A DNA stretch of 27,367 bases from Thermomucor indicae-seudaticae (taxonomy: Eukaryota; Mucoromycota; Mucoromycetes; Mucorales; Lichtheimiaceae). Both the position numbers and the translations under genes were made by a program. Positions 19,620-27,367 of this stretch are shown piece by piece. Where the stretch lies: the NCBI GenBank assembly GCA_000787465.1, contig JSYX01000481.1, positions 1 through 27,367 on the forward strand, given 5' to 3'. The notes under the pieces were generated by a model. The model was not told the origin of the DNA, made no database searches, and was given only the letters and a program-made list of their open reading frames with translations. Numbering within the stretch: position 1 is the first letter of the stretch; every line of letters starts with the position of its first letter.

Positions 19620-20400
19620 CCCTAACGAGGTGTTCGTCAGTATATAGCCAAAAAGCAACGACTAACGCGTTGTACACTTATCTTGATCCCGTACTCGATG
19701 TATTCAATACCTAGTAAACAGAGACAATGAGACATGCTATATAAAGTTCTTTGAAGGACTCATACAAAGTACTTAGCTGGTTCACATTCCAAGTTCTTGA
19801 TTTGAAAAGAGAACAGAAAGCTTGCTCCAACTCCAAAGATGCCCCTGAGCCGTGGATCTAAAAAGAAAAAAATAGATGAGTACAATACACGCCCTACGGG
19901 AAGAGAAACAGGTGAGCATCCTTTCACGCGTACAGACACACAAAAGGAAAAATGTTCCCGTGCCAAAATTGGACCGTGCGTCAGAGGGACCCCTCCGCCA
20001 ATCCACCACCGAACCAAAGGACTTCATCCACCAATAACCCTTCCCGGGATCCTCATTTTTTCCAATTGTTTCCCAGAGCCAAAGAAATACATCAAAAAAG
20101 TTTTGCCGCCTTTTTTTTGTCGATAATTTGGAAAAAAGAGAGGCCCACCGCTCTCCATGCAGTGAGGGAACGCTGGGCCAAAAGCGACAGGTCTGCAAAA
20201 AACGAAGATCCCAGAAAACGAAAAAAGGGACCTGCTGCGGCTCTTGTAACCCACCCATGAAGGGTGATTTCCCACCGCCCAACCACGCCATTTTGGCTGA
20301 CGCCGCCATCTTTTCTTCTTTTCTTTTTTCTTCTCTTAGAGAAGAATTAAATTAGTATCGATGACTACGGAATCAATGTTCAGTATACTTACTCTTTTTT
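19620..20400. other. No supported gene
   Basis: A/T- and purine-rich sequence with several overlapping chance frames on both strands. One short exon-like piece (19839-19911, MPLSRGSKKKKIDEYNTRP, followed by GTGAGC) has no identifiable continuation. Confidence 0.4.
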
Positions 20401-20414
20401 CTTTTTGTCATCAT

Positions 20415-20570
20415 AGCGCCGGCGCTGACTTCTTTTTTTCCTAACACAATGTTACCATTAGCCTGACGTCATTTACATAAATATGTTGTCAAATTCACTC
20501 GCTTTTCTATTTTTGGCATAGCAGCGCCGGCGCCTTGCATATTTCTTTATTTTTCTTTGCCATGACGTCT
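20415..20570. promoter_or_regulatory. Paired GC palindromes and CRE-like sites
   Basis: AGCGCCGGCGCT (20415-20426) and a near-identical GCGCCGGCGC core (20524-20533) lie about 108 bp apart in otherwise AT-rich DNA, each preceded by a T-rich run and a GCATAG/TCATAG-like block. Between and after them are the perfect CREB/ATF-type site TGACGTCA (20464-20471) and TGACGTCT (20563-20570). The arrangement resembles a duplicated regulatory module; function is inferred. Confidence 0.45.
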
Positions 20571-20792
20571 CTTGAATTTTGATGGAAGTGGAAAAGACGG
20601 CGGAAAACCGCTTCTGGTGATGTTGTGGTCGGCAGCCTTGAGTGCCGCTCTCAAACAGTGGATAAAAAAGTGAAATGGATTAATAATGTGTTTATGCTTT
20701 AGACACACGATGTACGTACCGTTGTAAACAGGCGTACCGGCGTCCAAATGCAAATTCCATGGACTAGCACTCAGTTTGCTTCGATTCGTCGG

Positions 20793-20849
20793 CAGCACCT
20801 CAGGCGCAAGACGACTTGATGTTTGTTGCGTGGGTGACCTGAGGTGCTG
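20793..20849. repeat. CACCTCAGG inverted repeat 1
   Basis: Perfect 12-bp arms CAGCACCTCAGG (20793-20804) and CCTGAGGTGCTG (20838-20849) with a 33-nt loop. It lies within the open minus-strand frame of copy A, where it would encode QHLRS...LAPEVL. Confidence 0.8.
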
Positions 20850-20932
20850 AACGGCGAATTGTTGTAGACATTCGCGGTGAATACGGACGGAGCAGGTACT
20901 GCAAGCATGACGAAGAGCTACCGGATATGTAA

Positions 20933-20980
20933 CACCTCAGGCCGGCTCGGCAGATGATTGTTCAGAGGGGCCTGAGATGC
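20933..20980. repeat. CACCTCAGG inverted repeat 2
   Basis: Arms CACCTCAGGC (20933-20942) and GCCTGAGATG (20970-20979), one mismatch, loop 27 nt. It contains the TGA that interrupts copy A on the minus strand. Confidence 0.65.
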
Positions 20981-21362
20981 TGATTCCCAGAGCGGCGATG
21001 GCCCTAGGTACGAGAGTCCATGTAGTACAGTCCTGGCTTTTCCCGATACAACAACCCAAGTGTTCAAGTAAATCGTGATCTTCTTGGGCGGAAGAATGGT
21101 ATCTTGATTCTCCAATGTCATTGGGCCTGTCCAATTGTTGGATACATTCTGTCTCTGTTGTATCTTGGTTTGGAGGTAAATGTTTCGTAGGCGGCTTGCA
21201 GTCCTGGAATAAGCATACTCGGTACGAATGCGACCTCCAGTTTGACACCATATCGCTTCCCGTGTAACCTTGCAGGTCCTTTTTGGATAATTGTGGATCA
21301 TACCAAGCCGCTTTTGACGAAAAATCGTGGTCCATAAATTCTTGGTTCACGTCAAGATGAAT

Positions 21363-22060
21363 TTCCTCTTACTGGTCTACGGCTCGAATTGCAGAATTCT
21401 TTTGTTTGGCGATTCGCGAGGAGTCTCGTCGCCAATGGTGTCAGCAGTAGGCAAATGATGCAGATCCTCGACAAAGCAGGGTTGTCAATGGATAGCTGCA
21501 ATTGTTGAATAGCTTAATCCATGACAACTGGATTAGTCGTGCGGACTCATTTGAGAGGAATAAAGGGAGGAGGCATGCTGGAGAGGTTGGGCGAGATTGT
21601 TGCACAATGAGTTTCTTGCCGATAATGTGGATTACTAGAGAAGCGCGACATGAGTTTAATAGCGGGGATTTCACGCACTGTTTTCTGACGCACCTGGTCT
21701 GTTTTGTAAAGCGTACTGCCGCAAGAGATGCTAGGAGTTAAGGCGCTGTTACGGGTGACTGAGACCTTGCTATGAACGAGTTCGTGACAGTCTTATAGTG
21801 GTGCAGAGAGAACACAGGCCACTGATAATAAAGGGCTACGAGAGGCATGCTTTTCGTGTCGGTTTTGGAAAATGGTGCATAAAAATAGTGTGGATGACCG
21901 AGGACAGTGGATATTTCGCGCGAGCACAATATCATTTTCGCAAATTCCTACCAGAACGCTGAATCAGCTCGAGTATCAAGATATATCGCGTTTGAAACTT
22001 ACCATGACTGGCGCATGTCTTTTACGGCAATGCACAAGCTTTTGATAGTTATCGTCGTGA
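21363..22060. other. Between the two degenerate tracts; no supported gene
   Basis: A plus-strand piece at about 21400-21490 reads RFARSLVANGVSSRQMMQIL and DKAGLSMDSC before stops, which is coding-like and could be a transposon remnant. Nothing further can be supported. Confidence 0.35.
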
Positions 22061-22104
22061 CACCTCAGGCGCTATTTTCCAGTTGCTGTTACGGGCCCTG
22101 AGGT
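22061..22104. repeat. CACCTCAGG inverted repeat 3
   Basis: Left arm CACCTCAGGC (22061-22070) and right arm CCCTGAGGT (22096-22104). It lies immediately next to the end of the minus-strand copy B tract, as repeat 2 does for copy A. Confidence 0.6.
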
Positions 22105-22105
22105 A

Positions 22106-22570
22106 CTAATCTTCCAGGGTGTCGCTCGGGCTTGTAAAGATCTTATCTTGGAATGGAAAGAGCAGGTAAATCGAGCGTGCGACTTGTTGTAATACTGTCC
22201 CAAATAAACGCCACCAGGGGGGGTTCGAAGAGTCACGGAAGATTTTGCTTCGAGCATGAAGGCAATGGTAACTCGGCAACTTTTTGTCCCAAACTCGGAT
22301 CCACATTACTGTACTCCTGTCGGCGCTTTGCGCTTCCCAGTTGTAGCATATATTCTTTTTCCGTTGTAGCATTGACTGCAAAGTTTTCGTGTACGTTCTT
22401 GATAGGCGCTTGCAGTCTTGAAATAAGCAAACTTATCCCCAAAAATGAGTGTAACCAGTACGAGACCATCTAAAACTCATGGCCGCTGGTTTAATACTGT
22501 GGATCTTTCGGATAGTCAAGAATGATTTCGTCGCCGGGACAAATCATATTTGAAATGTCCATGTCGCTCG
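22106..22570 (-). pseudogene. Degenerate coding tract, copy B (paralogue of 20.9-21.35 kb)
   Basis: On the minus strand this tract aligns with copy A around a shared stretch: 'ttgcagtc.tg.aataagca' at about 21193-21212 and 22409-22428, and an FQDCK-coding segment. Upstream a coding-like piece (MDISNMICPGDEIILDYPKDP) is followed by stops and shifts. It is more decayed than copy A. Family unknown. Confidence 0.35.
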
Positions 22571-23160
22571 CCGGTAACTTTTTTGGTACGGTCAAGCTGT
22601 ATATGGTTCAAGTGGACGCGTGTTTGGACAGCAGAGTTGCTTGCACGTTGATTGGTAAAATATCTCGGAGGCTTCGTCATCGAGTTGATAGCATGAAAGG
22701 GACAAGAACATACTGCACGGACGATGCGATCCATAGTTCGAATAACAAAAGAAACGAAAGTTGGAATGCAAGTTTGGATTCGTCTAGAGCAAGGCAGGAT
22801 TCGCAAATGAATGACGCAAAATTGGGATAGCTAGAAACTTGGCTCCATAAATCTAGAGGACCTGTCGAGGAGATAAGGGCACCAACATATCAGTATGGGA
22901 TTATACGGCATTGTTAGAAGACAACTTGGTGGTGTCAAGCGGCGTCAACGTAAAACGTGCCTATAGAAACAAAACCAAATTAATATTATGACATGTTTTT
23001 GAACGCTGTTTTGCGACTTACTCGGTGTACTTTGTCAAAGAACAACGAGACACCTTTTGGGATTTTGTTGTGGCGATTACGAGGTCCTCGTCGCCGTGAC
23101 TTTTTCAGGAACAACCCGCGTCCCGGTATCGCAACCCTCATACAGGAGGATATCAATCCA
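22571..23160. other. No supported gene
   Basis: Overlapping chance frames on both strands (for example 22522-22830 plus strand, 102 aa), without recognisable motifs or a consistent exon chain. Confidence 0.4.
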
Positions 23161-23164
23161 CATG

Positions 23165-23455
23165 TACCACTGGTTGGAATAGACCATGGGTTGACAACAA
23201 AGTTTGGAGCAAGACCGTCCGTTGGCAAACGCCACTCGTTGGAGACAGACCATGGATTAATCACGGACAGAAACTGGAGACAAACCGCATATTGAAGATA
23301 GAACTGCAACTGCAGGGGAACCATAGACTGGGATAGACTGTCGTTTCGTCACGGAGCAGCGATTGGAGAAAGAGCGGCTGTTGGAGATAGCGCAACGATT
23401 GGAGCCAGAGCAGATAATTGGACATAAACCAGAGATTGGAGGCCGGTTAGTGATC
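23165..23455. repeat. Degenerate tandem repeat with (GA)TTGGAG units
   Basis: Irregularly spaced copies of (G/C)(G/A)TTGGAG(A/C) recur: GTTGGAATAGACCATGG, GTTGGAGACAGACCATGG, CGATTGGAGAAAGAGC, TGTTGGAGATAGCGC, CGATTGGAGCCAGAGC and AGATTGGAGGCCGG. The period is about 20-24 nt with many changes, suggesting an old minisatellite. It overlaps a minus-strand open frame (22986-23324) in which the repeat gives PWS-containing peptides. Confidence 0.6.
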
Positions 23456-24104
23456 GAGGGCCGATCACTGTTTGCAGACAGAATCGTAGTTTAGACAGAT
23501 GATTCCAGGAAGGCGTTCCGTGTTAGTTTTCATACCAGCGAGGGACTTGCGTCAACACGTTTCTATCTTTGCTAGTCGCTAACAGAGTGGTGCATCAGTC
23601 CAAGCGGACAAAATACCAAGCCTCTCGCCATATCAATATTTTGTCAAGCGTGCACGACACAAAAGTTTCCGATGACATGGAAGGACGACTCAGGGACAAC
23701 ACTATTTCCTAGGATATGCCGCCGATTTCTGTTTAGTTCCGTAGAGAAGAAGAGACTCGTGGTGTCTCTTCACGAAAGGTGCCGTGGCATAACATATGAG
23801 AGAAGGAAGAGAGCGTAGATGAAATAGGGAGGCACATGGAAATAAATTCCTCTCTTGTCCCTTCCCGGCCAAAAATACCAGCCATTATCAAAATTCTGAA
23901 GCACCAGATAGCTAGTGCCGACAAGAAAAGAAAATAAAACCGCCATTCAAGGGACACTGCGTATACGCACACACCATCCTCATTCGCTAAAGAAGAGGAA
24001 TCCTAATGCAATATTAACAAGTCGAGGCAGGATTTCCCATCAGCGCCTATATCCTTAGCTTAAATGTCTTGAACGGATGCATGCCGAGCTGCTGAGTAAC
24101 ACTT
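23456..24104. other. No supported gene
   Basis: A plus-strand piece near 23600-23710 (QASRHINILSSVHDTKVSDD) is coding-like but isolated. No splice chain or family was recognised. Confidence 0.35.
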
Positions 24105-24511
24105 ATGTCAGGGACAAGATTAAGCAAGAACGTGGTGTCTTTGAAGAAGTTATGGTTTCAGTCGCTTTATGTCATGAGAGAAATGCCTCTTTTATTTAGG
24201 GGTCTCGTCCGAATGGCGCCAGTCTTGTGCACTGACGGGCTTGCGCAGCGCCTAATATCCTATTTTGTCATAGTCTTCTTTTCGCGCATGTTAGGTCAGA
24301 TACTTCTTGATAGGCATAAGAATGCCATCAAAAAGCTTAAACCAGCTAAATCGTTTATAGATAAGCATAAACTGTCAATTGACGAGCTCCAAAGCAAGTG
24401 GGCTTCAAGGCGAATAGACCCTGGTCTCCTAGAAGCTGACAAGTACTTCAAGAAACTTGGCTTTTTTATCAGCCAAGGTACATTTAAATGACTATTATCC
24501 ACATCATTCAC
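24060..24511 (+). other. Coding-like segment of unknown identity
   Basis: Two overlapping plus-strand frames look coding-like. Frame 1 (from about 24069) reads ERMHAELLSNTYVRDKIKQE and RGVFEEVMVSVALCHERNAS before a stop near 24197. Another (24288-24478) reads LLDRHKNAIKKLKPAKSFID and LEADKYFKKLGFFISQ, followed by a GTACAT donor-like site. They are not clearly joined by an intron. Could be a decayed gene; function not recognised. Confidence 0.3.
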
Positions 24512-24945
24512 TATTAGTTATCTGAAAGATGCCTGTAGCTCTGAAGCTCAGGAAAAGGTAGCCGATCAACCGAGAAAACCAACATCGAGAGAATTATGCC
24601 ATATCATTTTTATTGAATGACTTCATGACAAGTATTTTACTTCTTATTTTATGCCTCGTTACCATATGTTTTTTTATTGCATGCTTTTATGCCGTGCCCC
24701 TTCTATTTTATACCCTCTAATGTTTATGCAGAACTTACTCTTGATCTAATTCTATGCTCTTGATTATTTCTGTCCCATCTCCGTTTTAGCGTAATTATAT
24801 CGCTATACGCATATCGGTCGTTCAATTGTCATGATCTCTTTTCTAATAAAAAGATTCAACACTAAGCTAAGCTTGATCCTGTCTGGAAGAGCTAGCTTCC
24901 TCCTGATCTTTAAAAAAAATTACCTCCCGGGGGGAGCCAGCATCT
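24512..24945. other. AT-rich, no supported gene
   Basis: T-rich sequence without open frames of note on either strand. Could hold the 3' UTR of the preceding segment if that is real. Confidence 0.45.
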
Positions 24946-24946
24946 C

Positions 24947-25310
24947 ATGTACACGCTGCCTAACCCAGACAAACTCAAATGTCCCATTCTGAAGCTTCGG
25001 GACGATTGCTTTGCGTACATTGGCCGGTATGTTGACGAAGTCTACATCGGCCGGACAAGACGTACGAGCAGGAACGAGACCAACACTACCAGTCTTCATC
25101 CGTTTCCGGATTTCGTCCCAACTTTGCCTTCATGTTCAAGCTGGCCAGCTTCGCATCTGATAATTATATCCGGGAAGTAAGAAACAGCATACGAGCTTTC
25201 CAAAGATAGCATGCACCTATTGTATCAGGCCAGCATCTTCGTCCGAATGAAGGCCGTCTCTTCGCCATGGCTCGTCGACACTTGCTATGCGATTATTATG
25301 CTATAAGCAC
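24947..25310 (+). pseudogene. Decayed coding remnant of unknown family
   Basis: The plus strand reads MYTLPNPDKLKCPILKLRDD and YIGRYVDEVYIG, then after a one-base shift near 25055 PDKTYEQERDQHYQSSS, GFRPNFAFMFKLASFASDNY and IREVRNSIRAFQR to a stop. A further shift gives HAPIVSGQHLRPNEGRLFAM and ARRHLLCDYYA. Each piece is good coding-like sequence and together they suggest one broken protein gene, perhaps of a mobile element. The family is not identified. Confidence 0.4.
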
Positions 25311-25648
25311 TACGTTTTAAGCTCTTGATGTGGCTTCCATTTACCACCCCGTCCCGGCGATGAGCTAGGCAGGCTCAACTGCTGGCTCGCTGTGGCAGGT
25401 TGCGCTTCGACCCAAGAGGGTGTGGCCTCGCGGTCTACGAAAGTTTCGCTCAAAGGAAAGTCCTAACAAAAGCCGATGATGTTACTACCTCTTATCAGTT
25501 TGAGCATGTTACCTCGAAATGTTTCCACAAAATGGTTGTTGACGACCACCGAGTATGCGTGCTCTGATGACATTGTTTCAACCGAATCACATGGAATGCG
25601 CGTACCCGACAAAGCAATAGGCAATGGTTCACACCTTGCGCCTTTCAT

Positions 25649-25679
25649 GTGCGTCACTATGAAATAGTCAGTGACGCAC
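25649..25679. repeat. Hairpin with 10-bp perfect stem
   Basis: GTGCGTCACT (25649-25658) pairs perfectly with AGTGACGCAC (25670-25679) across an 11-nt loop. It lies inside a minus-strand open frame (25463-25705) of no recognisable family. No T-tract follows, and an intrinsic terminator is not expected in a fungus. Confidence 0.6.
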
Positions 25680-25898
25680 TCGGCGCCCAAATCGAAAAGA
25701 GCCACTGGTCGTCAAGTGCGCGAAGCTGGAGTAGAGCTTCCTCCAGAGCTTCTCAGCCTCGTGCTTGCTGCCTTTGTCCGGGAACCAGCTCTGCTTGCCA
25801 GCTCCTTTTCTGACCTTTAGCGGTACGCCTCAGAAGCATCTTTATCGAACTGGCCGGTCTTACTATTGCCTACATTTGGGATAATAGTAGCAGAACGT

Positions 25899-26123
25899 TT
25901 AGAGAAATCCTAATTTCAAGAGCTGCCAGAATACCTTGCGTATTCCTGTCCTGGCAGACAGCCCATCTTGATCATGCATGACCGCCTTGATTTCATCAAA
26001 TTCACAGTCTAATTTCTTTAGCCATGTCTTTGAGCTCCCTGTTATGCCTCTCGCGCAGTGCAAAGATACGATGAAGCTTAGGTGAGCCGAATTTAGGATG
26101 CACTGTGGTGGTAATGGCAGCAA
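25899..26123 (-). other. Coding-like minus-strand segment of unknown identity
   Basis: Minus-strand open frame with TWLKKLDCEFDEIKAVMHDQ followed by GLSARTGIRKVFWQLLKLGF. It is coding-like in composition but isolated, with no start context, splice partners or recognised domain. Possibly a mobile-element remnant. Confidence 0.25.
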
Positions 26124-26349
26124 ATAACGGTCTTTTTTTTTTTGTTAGGCTGGAGTAAAGCCGCCCAGGAGAAAGCAAATAACGGTCTATTCAGGCTTTT
26201 CGAGCCACGACTTTCGGAGTTGCGTGCCCTCTTATGCAATGCTTGAAATTCAAATCCCGGCGCCAAAAGCTATAAAAGACGAGCTTGATCGGCTGGTTTT
26301 TTTTTTCCAATTCATTCTTTCCGCTCTCACAGGTTACGTGTTGGGAATG

Positions 26350-26655
26350 CAAGCAACTCTCTTGTCCGCGGCGCTATCGGTACCTGGGCGGCCTGGCCCA
26401 GTGTCTAGAACCAACTGCGCAACCCCCGTGCCAAGAAGAATTGCTACAAGTTCTACCAGGGGAAGCTTCCCACAAATACAAGAGCCCTGAGCATGAAAGA
26501 TCATCGAATCCTTTCTGCTCTCGATTCGACTTGTTGGCTGTCATGCAAGCAAAACCTGTCCACGGGCTATTGGAACCTGGGCGGGCCTGACCCCGCTGTC
26601 TAGGAATCGACTGCGCACCCCCTGTGTCCAGCCACTTTGCCCAAGTTCGTCAGGG
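26350..26655. repeat. About 190-bp diverged direct duplication
   Basis: 'cctgggcggcctggcccagtg' (about 26386-26406) is followed by TCTAGAACCAACTGCGCA. It recurs as 'cctgggcgggcctgacccc' at about 26578-26596, followed by GTCTAGGAATCGACTGCGCA. Both are preceded by GCAAGCAA and a TGTCC block and are followed by a CCAGG/TCAGGGAAGCT block. The plus-strand frame over unit 1 is Cys/Pro-rich; unit 2 carries a stop in the equivalent position. Confidence 0.65.
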
Positions 26656-27367
26656 AAGCTGTCGTAAACCATGCAAGTTGACCGAGAGACAAAGGAACAC
26701 CAATTAAAAAAAGAAAGAAAATGATAAAGCATCGTAATAAAGAATATCGATTAGTTAGTCAGTATGTGCATGCAACTGTTGCGTGTACTCGTTACGTACG
26801 TTTGGCGCACATTGCAAGGCACAATAAGGAGGACAAACGCCAAGCGGTCGCTTGATCACAGCGCTCAGTGTCATGTCCCGATCTTTGGATTTCGGTTTGA
26901 TCTGACCGATCCCTTCCTTGGACAATGTTCATGCCGCTGCGATGGTCAACATTTACAGCAGCAAAGCAAAAAGAAGAAGAGGAGCACAGGTGTCTATTTT
27001 CTGGCCCAATACGTTCGATATTTTATTCTACAATGGTATCTTGTAGAAAAGCTCTCATTTTTAGAATAATAATGGTCTAGGGTCAAGGTAAATAAATCAC
27101 AATGGCGTGCGTATAAGCTATTGTGTTTACGTTAGACAAAGGGCAATCCGTCTCGTGGAATTCCACAAACATCGCATTTATTTGTTGATCTTGCAACTTG
27201 TTTATTACGAATATTTCCTCACTCTTCCACCACGAACGCCCCGATCTTTCAACTAGTCGACCTATTAATTACTTACTTTAAGCTCGCACTCTGATGAGGC
27301 AATTTTGGTGGGACTGTCGCTCAAAAGAAAGACGTCTTACGTGTAGTCGTGCACGTTCTGGAGGCCA
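26656..27367. other. No supported gene to window end
   Basis: One plus-strand open frame (26764-27069, 101 aa) lacks recognisable motifs, and no exon chain could be built. No RNA gene was recognised. Confidence 0.4.

Larger units (their letters stand above)
20547..21362 (-). pseudogene. Unidentified degenerate gene or mobile-element tract, copy A
   Basis: On the minus strand a frame open from about 21360 to 20940 (WYDPQLSKKDLQGYTG, RVCLFQDCKPPTKHL) meets one TGA at 20937-20939. It stays open in the same register to 20720 (ALRHACSTCSVRIHRECLQQ, NLHLDAGTPVYN). A plausible intron 20719-20648 (GTACGT donor, GAG acceptor region) leads to a last exon 20647-20547 ending KFKRRHGKEK. Cys/His spacing CxxCxxxxHxxC is noticeable. 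The FQDCK segment recurs in copy B near 22430. Family unknown; it could be a decayed transposon gene. Confidence 0.33.

Noticed and set aside
19782..20309. 175-aa minus-strand frame and several overlapping frames
   Set aside because: Low-complexity Phe/Lys/Trp-rich sequence with no domain, in a region where all six frames are unusually open.
25649..25679. Hairpin considered as an intrinsic transcription terminator
   Set aside because: No T-tract follows, and such terminators are not used by RNA polymerase II in fungi; recorded only as an inverted repeat.

Overview
The window reads as nuclear DNA of an early-diverging filamentous fungus, most likely Mucoromycota. Genes are split by many short GT-AG introns (about 40-90 nt) with CTAAC/CTGAC-like branch sites. 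The recognisable proteins are eukaryotic housekeeping ones: ribosomal protein eS6, eEF1B beta, an L1-domain nucleolar protein and a GRIP golgin. No operons, Shine-Dalgarno sites or CRISPR arrays are seen. Most genes become visible only when splice junctions are worked out by hand, because single open frames cover only parts of them.

Layout. 1-205: inverted copy of a dispersed repeat. 769-1745 (-): L1-domain (RSL1D1/Utp30-like) ribosome-biogenesis protein. It is head-to-head, 85 bp apart, with an 11-exon GRIP-domain golgin at 1831-4043 (+). 4149-5700 (+): a 9-exon ricin-type beta-trefoil lectin-fold protein with poly-Q, YGQ repeats and an Ala-rich C-terminal domain. 5976-9443 (-): a tandem duplication of an [eEF1B beta + small J-domain protein] pair. 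The two copies have decayed reciprocally: the distal unit keeps the J protein and has a dead eEF1B, while the proximal unit keeps eEF1B and has a dead J gene. A 175-bp pogo/Tigger-like MITE lies beside the dead J copy. 10154-10477 (+): small basic protein. 10720-11140 (-): unidentified spliced coding chain. 11552-12483 (+): eS6 with the typical intron directly after the second codon.

From about 12.8 kb onward the window is gene-poor and full of decay. It holds more copies of the dispersed repeat (13.07 and 18.89 kb), a coiled-coil gene with one stop and one frameshift (14.07-15.33 kb), an unidentified multi-exon gene (15.40-16.24 kb) and a PDR-type ABC transporter pseudogene truncated after the first membrane domain (16.38-17.74 kb). 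Beyond 20.5 kb there are two diverged copies of an unknown degenerate coding tract next to CACCTCAGG inverted repeats, several degenerate tandem repeats, and long stretches with no supportable gene.

The left half is a compact housekeeping cluster (ribosome biogenesis, translation elongation, Golgi tethering). The right half looks like a repeat- and pseudogene-rich accessory region. The most distinctive signals are the reciprocal pseudogenisation of the eEF1B/J-protein tandem duplication, with a GC-AG intron shared by both J copies, and the unusual architecture and microexons of the beta-trefoil gene.
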